In this document: positions 18,275 to 26,978 of the stretch, one piece after another
How the letters are laid out: every line of letters begins with the position of its first letter
Numbering within the stretch: position 1 is the stretch's first letter
Notes under the pieces: model-generated
The model's input: the letters and a program-made list of their open reading frames with translations, nothing else
What the model was told of the DNA's origin: nothing
Databases searched by the model: none
Made by a program: the position numbers and the translations under genes
Assembly (NCBI GenBank): GCA_026418275.1
Contig: JAOABQ010000098.1
Coordinates: forward strand, 1-48,905
Length of the DNA: 48,905 nucleotides
From: Clostridia bacterium
GTDB lineage: Bacteria > Bacillota > Clostridia > Acetivibrionales > DSM-2933
Direction: 5' to 3'

Positions 18275-19069
18275 GTGAATATAATCGTATGTGTTAAACA
18301 GGTTCCAGCTACCAATGAAGTAAAAATCAATAAAGAAACCAATACTATTATCCGTGAGGGTGTGGAAGCATCCATCAATCCTTTTGATACCTATGCCATT
18401 GAGGAGGGACTGCGAATTAAGGACCGGATGGGTGGAAAAGTTACGGTGCTGAGTATGGGAATCCCTTCCGTTGCAGACCTTTTAAAGGAAACCATCGGGC
18501 TTGGCGTGGAGGATGCCATTCTATTAAGCGACCGGGCTTTTGCAGGTGCCGATTCTCTGGCAACATCATACGCCCTTTCTATGGGTGTAAGAAAGATCGC
18601 AAACTATGACCTCATCATATGCGGAAAACAAGCAACCGACGGAGATACCGCCCAGGTAGGCCCAAGTCTCGCAGAGAAGCTTGGACTTCCTCATACTACT
18701 TATGTCCGAAAAATTGAAGAAATTCGAGAGGGATATATCCGCTGTCAAAGGTTGACGGAAGACGGATATGAAGTGATTGAAATGCCGCTTCCTGCAGTCA
18801 TTACTGTTGTTAAAGAAATCAATGAGCCCCGACTCCCTTCCATCAAGGGTATGATGCGGGCAAAAAAAGCCACTGTTACAGTATGGACAGCAGATGATAT
18901 TGGCGCAGACAAGTCTTTATGCGGTTTAAAAGGCTCCCCTACTCAAGTTGTCAAGACTTTTGTTCCTGTTCATGATATAGCAAGTGAAATGATTGACGGT
19001 ACACCTTCAGAACAGGCTAAAAAATTAGCAGATAAGCTGCTGTCCATGCAGTTTATGACGTGTAAATAA
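18275..19069 (+). CDS. etfB: electron transfer flavoprotein beta subunit, bifurcating type
   Basis: A 264-residue EtfB. The start NIIVCVKQVPAT and the phrase NPFDTYAIEEGLRIKD are standard for the family, and GKQATDGDTAQVGP is the form found in electron-bifurcating EtfBs, where the beta subunit binds FAD in place of the AMP of classic ETFs. It takes NADH electrons and splits them between ferredoxin and the dehydrogenase. The GTG at 18275 is preferred: it gives the usual MNIIVCVKQ start and has GGGGTG 8 bases upstream. A GTG at 18266 overlaps that site. etfA follows after 18 bases. Confidence 0.92.
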   Translation: MNIIVCVKQVPATNEVKINKETNTIIREGVEASINPFDTYAIEEGLRIKDRMGGKVTVLSMGIPSVADLLKETIGLGVEDAILLSDRAFAGADSLATSYALSMGVRKIANYDLIICGKQATDGDTAQVGPSLAEKLGLPHTTYVRKIEEIREGYIRCQRLTEDGYEVIEMPLPAVITVVKEINEPRLPSIKGMMRAKKATVTVWTADDIGADKSLCGLKGSPTQVVKTFVPVHDIASEMIDGTPSEQAKKLADKLLSMQFMTCK

Positions 19070-19087
19070 TACGGGGGGAGCAAAATC

Positions 19088-20281
19088 ATGGCGAATATAA
19101 AAATCGTAGTTGAAAAATGTGTTGGCTGTAAACTTTGTATCGGTGCATGCCCATTCGGTGCAATCAAAGTTGAAGATAAAAAGGCTGTCATTGACGAAAA
19201 ATGTACACTCTGTGGGGCATGTGTCTCTTCCTGCAAACTAAGTGCCATTGACTTTCAAAAGGAAGAAACTATAACAATGGATGACTTATCTTCATACAAA
19301 GGGGTTTGGGTGTTCGGTGAAGTAAAATGCGGCACTGCAGCAAGTGTATCTTTGGAGCTCCTTGGAGAAGGGAGAAAGCTTTCGGAGCAGCTTAAAGTTC
19401 CCTTATCTGCAGTTCTCCTGGGAGAAAATGTAGAGCCTATTGCCAATACCCTCATATCCCATGGTGCAGATAATGTATTCATGGTTGATCACCCATCTTT
19501 AAAAATCTTTAACGATGAATCCTATACAGATATATTTGTCCAACTGATCCAAAAATACAAACCGGAGATTGTCTTAATGGGAGCTACAACCTATGGGCGT
19601 TCCCTGGCACCCAGGGTATCCTCCAGAATCAATACCGGACTTACAGCAGACTGTACCGGACTTGAAATTGATCCGGAAAGAAAAATCCTGCTTCAGACCC
19701 GTCCTGCGTTCGGTGGTAATCTAATGGCAACCATCATTTGTCCCAATCACCGGCCGCAAATGTCTACCGTAAGGCCCAAGGTAATGAAAGCACTGCCTGC
19801 GGATCCCACAAGAATGGGTGAAATTTTACGGCCGGAGGTAGTCATACCCCAAGAGGTTAAGGTGAAAGTTTCCCAGGTAGTTTCCAGCGTGTGTGAAATG
19901 GTGAATCTTACTGAGGCAGACATTATTGTATCTGCAGGCAGGGGAATTGGAGATCCAAAAAATTTAAAAGTAATTGAAGAACTTGCAGTTGTTTTAGGCG
20001 GCGCGGTTGGTGCGTCACGAGCTGTTGTAGACGCAGGCTGGATCGAATACAGCCATCAGGTAGGCCAAACCGGAAAAACAGTAGGTCCCAAAGTCTATTT
20101 TGCCTGTGGAATTTCAGGTGCAATTCAACATCTGGCAGGAATGTCCTCCTCTGACACCATTATTGCAATCAACAAAAATCCGGACGCCCCGATTTTTAAG
20201 GTCGCAACCTTTGGAATTGTAGGCGATGTTCTGGAAGTAGTGCCACAACTGGTTAGTGAATTCAAGTCCAGGCTGGGCTAA
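19088..20281 (+). CDS. etfA: electron transfer flavoprotein alpha subunit with N-terminal ferredoxin domain
   Basis: A 397-residue EtfA with an added two-cluster ferredoxin domain. Cysteines 11, 14, 17, 21 and 39, 42, 45, 49 form two CxxCxxCxxxC sites for [4Fe-4S] clusters. From about residue 70 the normal EtfA fold follows, with the FAD-binding C-terminal half: SAGRGIGDPKNL, GASRAVVDAGW, and QVGQTGKTVGPKVYFACGISGAIQH. This layout is known from the caffeyl-CoA reductase CarE of Acetobacterium and related clostridial complexes. The ferredoxin domain probably carries electrons to or from a soluble ferredoxin. A GGGGGAG site lies 7 bases upstream of the start. A shared hairpin with recX ends the operon. 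Confidence 0.93.
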   Translation: MANIKIVVEKCVGCKLCIGACPFGAIKVEDKKAVIDEKCTLCGACVSSCKLSAIDFQKEETITMDDLSSYKGVWVFGEVKCGTAASVSLELLGEGRKLSEQLKVPLSAVLLGENVEPIANTLISHGADNVFMVDHPSLKIFNDESYTDIFVQLIQKYKPEIVLMGATTYGRSLAPRVSSRINTGLTADCTGLEIDPERKILLQTRPAFGGNLMATIICPNHRPQMSTVRPKVMKALPADPTRMGEILRPEVVIPQEVKVKVSQVVSSVCEMVNLTEADIIVSAGRGIGDPKNLKVIEELAVVLGGAVGASRAVVDAGWIEYSHQVGQTGKTVGPKVYFACGISGAIQHLAGMSSSDTIIAINKNPDAPIFKVATFGIVGDVLEVVPQLVSEFKSRLG

Positions 20282-20391
20282 TTAGACCGTGAAGATGATT
20301 TTGCATGGTTAAATTGAATTTTCACGATATTAAATCTAGGAAATGAAGCGCGATATAAAATCTTTATCGCATTCAATGCAGATTATGATAT

Positions 20392-20431
20392 AAGAAATGG
20401 ATGACCCGTGAGTATCAGTCATCCATTCCTT
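20392..20431. terminator. shared terminator of etfA and recX
   Basis: Arms of 14 bases (20392-20405 and 20418-20431) pair with one mismatch around a 12-base loop. The right arm overlaps the last codons and stop of recX. Tails on both sides are T-rich (TTCCTTATCTTATT on plus, TTTCTTATAT on minus), so it can end both convergent transcripts. Confidence 0.6.
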
Positions 20432-21036
20432 ATCTTATTGATTACATTATAAATCAGTTCGTAATGAAACCCCCTGTGGAGTAAAAAAGCATATGCCTTT
20501 TTAAATATCTTTTCATCATTTAAATCATATTTCCCAAACTTCTTTTTAAGCACATTGAGGGCTACCTCTTCTTCATCCATTTCAGACTCACTTAAGATTT
20601 CCTGAGCGATTTTTTCATCAATCCCTTTATGGATGAGCTCTGCCTTTAATAATTTCTTCGATTTGGGCTTTAACTTATACCGGTCACTTATATATTTTTG
20701 TGCATAAACTTTATCATTAATATAGCCAATAGATATAAGATATGAAAGTGCTCCGTCGATTGTATCCAAATCAAACCCTTCGGATTCCAGCTTGTCTCTT
20801 ACTTCCTTCTCACATCTGGTTTTTAAGCTTAAAAATTTGACTGCTGTCGACTTTGCAGCTCTTAAGTTTATTTCGTTTTTAACTCTCTCAATTTCATCCT
20901 TCGTTATCTCACGTTCAGCATACAAATTTAAGGCAATATAATCTTCCTCCCGGATAGAAAAAGCAAAGCTTCCGTCTATATAAACCAAAAGAGTATCCTT
21001 ATTTCTTTTATTCCTTTCAACGGAGGTAATAATCAT
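20419..21036 (-). CDS. recX: regulatory protein RecX
   Basis: A 205-residue helical protein of the RecX family. It contains the repeated three-helix units of the family: FLSLKTRCEKEVRDKLESEG, LISIGYINDKVYAQKYISDR and FLLHRGFHYELIYNVINK. RecX binds RecA filaments and limits strand exchange. It lies 63 bases after recA, with a partial terminator in the gap, so it should be made at a lower level than RecA. The stop codon falls inside the terminator stem. Confidence 0.9.
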   Translation of the reverse strand: MIITSVERNKRNKDTLLVYIDGSFAFSIREEDYIALNLYAEREITKDEIERVKNEINLRAAKSTAVKFLSLKTRCEKEVRDKLESEGFDLDTIDGALSYLISIGYINDKVYAQKYISDRYKLKPKSKKLLKAELIHKGIDEKIAQEILSESEMDEEEVALNVLKKKFGKYDLNDEKIFKKAYAFLLHRGFHYELIYNVINKIRNG

Positions 21037-21061
21037 TCAATCACCTTATAACCCAAAAATG

Positions 21062-21094
21062 ATTAAGGGGACATCAATATGAAATCCCCTTGAT
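21062..21094 (-). terminator. attenuator hairpin between recA and recX
   Basis: On the minus strand ATCAAGGGGA pairs with TCCCCTTAAT (one G-T pair) around a 13-base loop and is followed by CATTTTTGG. The short interrupted T-run suggests partial termination, with some read-through into recX. Confidence 0.65.
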
Positions 21095-21099
21095 AAATT

Positions 21100-22149
21100 T
21101 TAGCCTTCAAGTTCTAAATCATCTTCATCCGGAGCAGCACTGACGTTTATTTCCTTAACAATATCAGTGGTTTTTAAGCTTTCTCTGATTTTCTTTTCAA
21201 TCTCGGATAAAAGATTGGGATTTTCTCTCAAAAACGTTTTGGCATTTTCCCTGCCCTGGCCAATTCTTTGGCCGTTATAGGAAAACCAGGCGCCACTCTT
21301 ATTCACAATTTCCATATTGACAGCCACATCCAAAATATTACCTTCCTTTGAAATACCTTGTCCGTAAATAATGTCAAACTCTGCTTCTTTAAAAGGAGGT
21401 GCCACTTTATTTTTTACAACCTTTACCTTGGTTCTGTTTCCAATCATCTCATTTCCCTGCTTAATGGTCTCGATCTTTCTAACATCCAGCCTCACAGAAG
21501 CATAGAACTTCAATGCTCTTCCGCCAGGGGTTGTTTCAGGGTTCCCGAACATAATGCCCACCTTTTCCCTAAGCTGGTTGATAAAAACTGCGGTTGTTTT
21601 GGATTTATTAATAACGCCTGCCAACTTACGCAGTGCCTGTGACATCAACCTTGCCTGGAGCCCTACATGGGCATCTCCCATCTCCCCGTCAATTTCAGCT
21701 TTTGGAACCAATGCAGCAACCGAGTCAATAACAATAATGTCAATTGCTCCACTGCGAACCAGCGCCTCTGCAATCTCCAGTGCCTGCTCTCCCGTATCCG
21801 GTTGGGCAACAATCAAATTATCAATATCAACACCCAGCTTTTTTGCATACACAGGATCCAACGCATGCTCCGCATCAATAAATGCGGCTTCTCCCCCTGC
21901 TTTCTGCGCTTCAGCGATGACATGCAGCGCTACCGTTGTCTTACCGGATGATTCCGGTCCATATATCTCAACAATCCTACCTCTGGGAACGCCTCCAACC
22001 CCCAATGCGATATCAAGTCCAAGCGCTCCTGTCGGAATGGTCTCCACATTCATATGTGTTCCTTCGCCGAGCTTCATAATTGCACCTTTACCAAACTGCT
22101 TCTCAATTTGGCCTAAAGCCATCTCCAGTGCCTTCTTTTTTTCCAACAT
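21100..22149 (-). CDS. recA: recombinase RecA
   Basis: A 349-residue RecA that binds single-stranded DNA, drives strand exchange and triggers LexA self-cleavage. The Walker A loop is GPESSGKTT, the Walker B is [12 protein letters not shown], loop L1 contains [18 protein letters not shown], and loop L2 contains [16 protein letters not shown]. The acidic tail ends DEDDLELEG. Length is standard. The ATG at 22149 has AAGGAGG 8 bases upstream; the longer TTG start at 22170 would place that site inside the gene. A DinR/LexA box at 22306-22317 shows SOS control. It lies between murJ and recX. Confidence 0.98.
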   Translation of the reverse strand: MLEKKKALEMALGQIEKQFGKGAIMKLGEGTHMNVETIPTGALGLDIALGVGGVPRGRIVEIYGPESSGKTTVALHVIAEAQKAGGEAAFIDAEHALDPVYAKKLGVDIDNLIVAQPDTGEQALEIAEALVRSGAIDIIVIDSVAALVPKAEIDGEMGDAHVGLQARLMSQALRKLAGVINKSKTTAVFINQLREKVGIMFGNPETTPGGRALKFYASVRLDVRKIETIKQGNEMIGNRTKVKVVKNKVAPPFKEAEFDIIYGQGISKEGNILDVAVNMEIVNKSGAWFSYNGQRIGQGRENAKTFLRENPNLLSEIEKKIRESLKTTDIVKEINVSAAPDEDDLELEG

Positions 22150-22305
22150 TACTAAATCCTCCTTAACCAAATATATTTAAACCCATTGGCTGAATCCATA
22201 GTCTATAGAACACGATAAGGACTTAACGGAACATATTGAACACTTTTACGGCGCACAAACTTTACTTAGACTTATCGTTATTTCTATAAATACGCACAAG
22301 ATACC

Positions 22306-22317
22306 GAACATCTGTTC
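22306..22317. promoter_or_regulatory. DinR/LexA SOS box upstream of recA
   Basis: GAACATCTGTTC matches the Gram-positive SOS operator GAAC-N4-GTTC exactly. It lies about 157 bases upstream of the recA start codon, where the promoter is expected. On the minus strand TTGTGC followed 17 bases later by GATAAG is one possible promoter just below it. LexA would repress here until DNA damage. Confidence 0.85.
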
Positions 22318-22367
22318 TTGTTTATTATATAATAATAACGATACATAAGTCAATGTTTTTCTTCAAT

Positions 22368-23945
22368 TTATTTACTTCTCTTACGTAAAGCCCCCACCTT
22401 TGCTATAGCCGCTCTATACATGTATAAAGCCTCCTCTACCCGCATAAGGAGTACAATTCCGAAATAAATTCCGGCACCACATGCAATTTGTACCACAAGA
22501 TATAGGACCTGCACAGTCTTGGGACTTTGCTGGTAAGGCAGGAAAGCATTTAATAAATAAAGGATTCCTCCCATGAGGAGGGATGCGGGTAAAACTTTAA
22601 GGGTAAAAACACCCAGTTTTTTTAAATAAATCCCCTTCATGCTGCGGTTTAAAATTGAAAGCAGCAGCACTGCATTGACAAAACTTGTGATTGAATAGGC
22701 AAGAGCCATTCCGCCTACCCCCAGCGGCGTATACTTGTAAAACAGATAGCTTAGGATGGTGTTGGCAACAATCGTAAAAATTCCAATCATAAGCGGCGTA
22801 TTTGCGTTATTGTTTGCATAAAATGCCCGGTTCAAAACAGTAACCATGGATTGGGAGAGAAGCGCAATAGAGAAAAAAGCAAGAACGGTTCCTGCCATTG
22901 CTACCGCCTCATGATCAAACCGGTGGGTAAACTTTAAAATATTCATAATAGGCTGGCGCAAAATAATAAATCCCACCGCTGAAGGAATGGATAGGAATAA
23001 GACTGTTTTTAGCCCATTGATAAGAATATATTTGAAATTGTCCACTTCTCCGGCTGCCAGCTTTGCTGATAAGGTAGGAAGCAGCGCAATGCCGATTCCC
23101 TGTGCAAAAATACCGTAGGGTGTCTGCCAAATCCTGTCACACATTTGGAGGATAGTAACACTTCCTACGCTGAATAATGTTGCAAAACGTAGAGATATAA
23201 TGGCATTTAACTGAACCACAGCCGATGAAACAAGGGCGGGGATCGCAAGTTTAAATAATTTTTGAAATCCCTCGTGGCTAAGATAAAAACGGAATTTATA
23301 GAACTTTAGGTTTTTGAAGGCAAATGTCAGCTGAAACAGAAAATATATGATTGCGCTGCAAAGGACTCCATAGGCAATACTTTGCACACCATACCGGTAA
23401 AATAATAAAATACTGAGAGCACTTCCTATGTTATAAATAGAAGGTCCATATGCGGCCGCTGCAAACCTTTGATATGAATTCAACACACCATTTGCAACCC
23501 CAGCAAGCATTAAAAAGGCTACAGAGGGAAAAAGAATCCTTGTAAGCTCTACCGTAAGGCCGGTTGCTTCCCCTCCAAATCCTAAAGCAAATACCCTCAC
23601 CAGTTGGGGTGCAAATAATATGCCCAGGAAAGAAACAAGCACCATGGCAAGCATTACAATATTGATAAACGTACCAACTGCCTTCCAGCCTTCTTCCTCC
23701 CGGTCCTTTGCCATATATCCCGTTAATATGGGTATCAGAGCGGCTGCTATAGCCCCTCCCACAAGCAAGTCATACATCAAGCCGGTAATTCGAAATGCCA
23801 TATTGTAAGCATCCGCAACCTGGTTAACCCCCAGCATATTGGGAATCAACATTTCTCTAAAAAAACCAGTAAACCTGCTTACCACAATAGAGGACATAAC
23901 AATCAAAGCAGTCCCGGCAATTTTTTTCTTTTGTATTTCTTCCAA
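22368..23945 (-). CDS. murJ: lipid II flippase MurJ
   Basis: A 525-residue membrane protein of the MurJ/MviN family within the MOP superfamily, with about 14 membrane segments. The N-terminal phrase SRFTGFFREMLIPNMLG and the GLMYDLLVGGAIAAALIPI region hold the conserved Arg and Pro positions of the family. It moves lipid-linked peptidoglycan precursors across the membrane. It lies 32 bases after cinA and is probably co-transcribed with it; recA downstream has its own SOS promoter. Confidence 0.9.
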   Translation of the reverse strand: MEEIQKKKIAGTALIVMSSIVVSRFTGFFREMLIPNMLGVNQVADAYNMAFRITGLMYDLLVGGAIAAALIPILTGYMAKDREEEGWKAVGTFINIVMLAMVLVSFLGILFAPQLVRVFALGFGGEATGLTVELTRILFPSVAFLMLAGVANGVLNSYQRFAAAAYGPSIYNIGSALSILLFYRYGVQSIAYGVLCSAIIYFLFQLTFAFKNLKFYKFRFYLSHEGFQKLFKLAIPALVSSAVVQLNAIISLRFATLFSVGSVTILQMCDRIWQTPYGIFAQGIGIALLPTLSAKLAAGEVDNFKYILINGLKTVLFLSIPSAVGFIILRQPIMNILKFTHRFDHEAVAMAGTVLAFFSIALLSQSMVTVLNRAFYANNNANTPLMIGIFTIVANTILSYLFYKYTPLGVGGMALAYSITSFVNAVLLLSILNRSMKGIYLKKLGVFTLKVLPASLLMGGILYLLNAFLPYQQSPKTVQVLYLVVQIACGAGIYFGIVLLMRVEEALYMYRAAIAKVGALRKRSK

Positions 23946-23977
23946 TTTTTAATCCCCCAGGCTTATCGGACAAACTA

Positions 23978-25219
23978 TTAATAGCTTCCCTTTAAAATGT
24001 GAAGCCGAATCATATCCAAAGCGTAGAGACACGTTACATTCCGAACCCTGTTCCGGTCCCCCCATACCTTTATTTCCTTGCATTCCGTTCCTTCACTGTG
24101 TGAAATTGCGAGATAAACCAACCCGACAGGCTTCTCTTCACTTCCCCCGCCAGGACCTGCAATCCCTGTAATGGATAATCCAATATCGGTTTTCGAAGCA
24201 TTTCTAATCCCCAGTGCCATTTCCTCTGCAGTTTCCTTACTCACTGCACCGTACTTATTTATTGTTTCAGGTTTGACACCTAAATTTTCAATTTTAGATT
24301 CATTACTGTATGAGATCACTGCTCTGTTAAACACTTTTGAAATCCCGGGTATTCCAGTAAGCTTATTGGATAAAAGCCCTCCAGTACAAGATTCTGCAAG
24401 TGAAATAGTTATATTCCGGGAGATCAGCAGTTCTCCAACAACTTCTTCCAGATTTTTATCTTCTACCGAATAGACAGCGTGCCCTATCCGTTTTTTAATT
24501 TCGGCAATTACAGGCTGCATCATTTCATCGGGACTTTCATATTTTTCACATTTGGCAGTAATCCGGAGTGTGACCTCTCCTTCCTTTGCGTAGGGCGCTA
24601 TGGTAGGATTTGTTTGTCCTTCAATAAGATCCATAATTTTTTCCTCCAGCGCCGACTCACCTACCCCAAATATTCTTAAGTATTTCGAAACAATTCTATA
24701 TTTGGATTTTTCTTTAAAATAAGGCATGAGTGTGTCTTCAAACATGGGCTTCATTTCGGAAGGAGGCCCTGGAAGCATTACAACAACTTTGTTTTTGTCT
24801 TCTATAATACAGCCGGGGGCTGTTCCTTTCGCGTTCTCTATAATGATGGCATCTTGGGGAAAATAGGCCTGTTTTATATTATTCTCGGTCATCGGCCTGT
24901 TGAGCCTCTCAAAAAAGCCCTCAATTTTCTGTAGGCTCTCTTTATGGAGTTCAAGTTTTCTATTAAAAATTTCACTTACTGTTTCCTTTGTAAGATCATC
25001 ACGGGTAGGTCCCAGTCCTCCTGTCATTATAATCACATCAGACCGCTCCAAAGCAATATTCAGGCATTCCTTAAGCCTCCTGGAATTATCCCCTACCACA
25101 CTGTGATAGAATACATTCACCCCAACCTCGGATAACCTGGCCGATATATACTGGGCATTGGTATTTGCAATTTGCCCCATTAACAGTTCTGTCCCTACAG
25201 CTAAAATTTCTGCGTTCAT
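23978..25219 (-). CDS. cinA: competence/damage-inducible protein CinA
   Basis: A 413-residue two-domain protein. Residues 1-170 form the molybdopterin-binding-like (MoCF) domain with [17 protein letters not shown] and [14 protein letters not shown]; in this family it acts on ADP-ribose-type pyrophosphates. Residues 255-413 form the PncC nicotinamide-nucleotide amidase domain with [15 protein letters not shown] and [10 protein letters not shown], the Ser and Lys/Thr active-site region. Linkage of cinA to recA is common in Firmicutes. The start [15 protein letters not shown] is standard. Confidence 0.94.
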   Translation of the reverse strand: MNAEILAVGTELLMGQIANTNAQYISARLSEVGVNVFYHSVVGDNSRRLKECLNIALERSDVIIMTGGLGPTRDDLTKETVSEIFNRKLELHKESLQKIEGFFERLNRPMTENNIKQAYFPQDAIIIENAKGTAPGCIIEDKNKVVVMLPGPPSEMKPMFEDTLMPYFKEKSKYRIVSKYLRIFGVGESALEEKIMDLIEGQTNPTIAPYAKEGEVTLRITAKCEKYESPDEMMQPVIAEIKKRIGHAVYSVEDKNLEEVVGELLISRNITISLAESCTGGLLSNKLTGIPGISKVFNRAVISYSNESKIENLGVKPETINKYGAVSKETAEEMALGIRNASKTDIGLSITGIAGPGGGSEEKPVGLVYLAISHSEGTECKEIKVWGDRNRVRNVTCLYALDMIRLHILKGSY

Positions 25220-25313
25220 AATTCATCTCCCAATCTTAATCAATACGGATATCAAATCGAAGCATAATTTATAAGCTTTCGAACTACTCCTAATCACCAT
25301 TTTCGCCTAATGG

Positions 25314-25341
25314 AAATAACCAACACAACCTTTGGTTATTT
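25314..25341 (+). other. terminator-like hairpin upstream of ldh
   Basis: AAATAACCAA at 25314-25323 pairs perfectly with TTGGTTATTT at 25332-25341 around an 8-base loop, followed on the plus strand by TTATTATC. No plus-strand gene ends here. It may end a short unannotated RNA, or stop antisense transcription into ldh. Confidence 0.5.
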
Positions 25342-25636
25342 TTATTATCTATATCTGTAGATCATGCTCGTACGAAACCAATATGTCAGTCCATTATCGT
25401 ATTCCTAGAATTTTAAGAACACACCATAATTTCCTTTTTTATTATAACAGCATAGCAATTAAATAATCAACTCTGCCTTGATGGTTATAAATTATACAAA
25501 CATTAAATAATGAAAAATACTTTGCGTTTCTTCCTTCTTTGCGTCATAACCAAACCTATTTTAGTGCATGTTAATAAATAATTCCTATCCGAATAATTAT
25601 ACCCTTTCCCTATCGTAACAAAACAATCATAAAAAA

Positions 25637-25666
25637 TTGTTGGAAAAAATCATTTTGAGGTATAAT
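25637..25666 (+). promoter_or_regulatory. ldh promoter
   Basis: TTGTTG at 25637-25642 and TATAAT at 25661-25666 are separated by 18 bases. The -10 box is perfect and lies 37 bases upstream of the ldh start codon, which supports the start chosen at 25703 over an earlier in-frame TTG. Confidence 0.7.
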
Positions 25667-25702
25667 ATAATAATGTTCATTCATTTAAAGGAGGGATATT
25701 CT

Positions 25703-26653
25703 ATGCCAGGAAAATCAATCAAAAAAATTACGGTTGTCGGAGCTGGCTTTGTTGGATCAACCACTGCCTACACACTCTTAACAAGCGGTTTAATATCTGA
25801 ACTTGTATTAATCGATATAAATAAATCAAAAGCCGAAGGTGAAGTCATGGACTTAAATCATGGAATGCCTTTTCTTCGGCCGGTTAAAGTGTATGCCGGT
25901 GATTACAGTGACTCCAAGGATTCGGATATCATCATCATTACTGCCGGTGCAAACCAAAAGCCTGGTGAAACCAGAATCGATTTGGTGCAAAAAAATACAG
26001 CCATTTTTAAAGGAATTATAGAGGAAGTTGTAAAATACAATCGCGATTGTATTTTACTTGTAGTCACCAACCCTGTTGATATCTTAACCTATGTGACCTA
26101 TAAAATATCCGGCTTCCCTAAAAACAAGGTCATTGGCTCGGGCACCGTTTTGGATACAGCCCGTTTCCGGTATCTTTTAGGCGATCATGTAGGGATTGAC
26201 AGCAGAAACGTCCACGCTTATATTATCGGAGAACATGGCGACACCGAAGTTCCTGTTTGGAGTTATGCAAATATTGCAGGAATTCCGATGGATAAGTATT
26301 GTGAGGATTGTCACCGGTGTGAAGACAGCTTGTCAAGGCAAAATATTTATCTGGATGTAAAAAACGCTGCCTACGAAATTATACAAAGAAAAGGGGCAAC
26401 CTACTATGCAGTTGCTTTGGCTGTAAAAAGGATTGTTGAAGCCATCGTGAGAGACGAAAATTCCATCTTAACAGTCTCAAGCCTCTTAGACGGACAATAC
26501 GGGCTCCATGACGTTTGCCTCAGCCTCCCCACTATTGTAAACAGCAGCGGGATTGATAGAGTTATTGACGTTGAGATTAATGATAACGAAAGGGAACTGC
26601 TCATTAAATCGGGCAATTCATTGATTGATGTAATCAAAACATTAAAACTCTGA
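25703..26653 (+). CDS. ldh: L-lactate dehydrogenase
   Basis: A 316-residue NAD-dependent enzyme that reduces pyruvate to L-lactate at the end of fermentation. The nucleotide loop is [11 protein letters not shown], the substrate loop is [14 protein letters not shown] with Gln as the lactate-type specificity residue (malate enzymes have Arg), the Asn of [10 protein letters not shown] and Arg of [11 protein letters not shown] bind substrate, and the catalytic His is in [12 protein letters not shown]. Clostridial LDHs of this type are often activated by fructose 1,6-bisphosphate, which cannot be judged here. The ATG at 25703 has AAAGGAGGG 7 bases upstream. It is a single-gene transcript ending at a terminator near 26701-26747. 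Confidence 0.96.
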   Translation: MPGKSIKKITVVGAGFVGSTTAYTLLTSGLISELVLIDINKSKAEGEVMDLNHGMPFLRPVKVYAGDYSDSKDSDIIIITAGANQKPGETRIDLVQKNTAIFKGIIEEVVKYNRDCILLVVTNPVDILTYVTYKISGFPKNKVIGSGTVLDTARFRYLLGDHVGIDSRNVHAYIIGEHGDTEVPVWSYANIAGIPMDKYCEDCHRCEDSLSRQNIYLDVKNAAYEIIQRKGATYYAVALAVKRIVEAIVRDENSILTVSSLLDGQYGLHDVCLSLPTIVNSSGIDRVIDVEINDNERELLIKSGNSLIDVIKTLKL

Positions 26654-26700
26654 TTTTTGCAAGCATATTCGACGGTAAGTCTTTATCGTGATCAATATAG

Positions 26701-26747
26701 AACGGTCATAGTTTTTATGACAAAAGTCATACTAATTTATGACCGTT
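26701..26747 (+). terminator. ldh terminator with nested stem
   Basis: AACGGTCATA at 26701-26710 pairs perfectly with TATGACCGTT at 26738-26747. Inside it ATGAC at 26717-26721 pairs with GTCAT at 26726-26730 around AAAA. The tail TTCATCTTATC is moderately T-rich. Confidence 0.7.
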
Positions 26748-26844
26748 TTCATCTTATCAATTCCTATGAAACATTGTAAAATGTAAATGTAAAGTGATCA
26801 CTGCCTTACAATATTTTTTACGTATGGGTCCGGCATTCAATGCT

Positions 26845-26874
26845 TTGACAGCTTACCTTCCAAGGTAAAATAAT
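26845..26874 (+). promoter_or_regulatory. moxR-operon promoter with palindromic operator in the spacer
   Basis: A perfect -35 box TTGACA (26845-26850) and a -10-like AATAAT (26869-26874, five of six matches) are 18 bases apart. The spacer is almost filled by the palindrome TTACCTTCCAAGGTAA at 26853-26868. The start codon of the ATPase gene is about 105 bases downstream. A repressor or a MerR-like activator binding the spacer is plausible. Confidence 0.6.
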
Positions 26875-26978
26875 TAAAAAGCAAGTAATAACATTATAGA
26901 CTATTATTCACAGTGTACAACTGGGAAAAAACGTTATAAAATATATTAAATTAAACATAATGTGAAGGGAAGAAAGAT

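Larger units (their letters stand above)
25220..25702. other. divergent spacer between cinA and ldh
   Basis: The 483-base region carries the cinA leader, a hairpin at 25314-25341 and the ldh promoter at 25637-25666. No gene was found. No clear Rex operator (TTGTTAA-N4-TTAACAA type) was seen near the ldh promoter. Confidence 0.6.
26654..26978. other. spacer between ldh and moxR
   Basis: The 325 bases hold the ldh terminator (26701-26747) and a promoter with a palindrome in its spacer (26845-26874). No gene is seen. Confidence 0.65.

Noticed and set aside
21554..22180. 208-residue plus-strand frame opposite recA
   Set aside because: It is the antisense of the highly conserved recA gene, rich in Ser/Pro/Ala, with no homology recognised.
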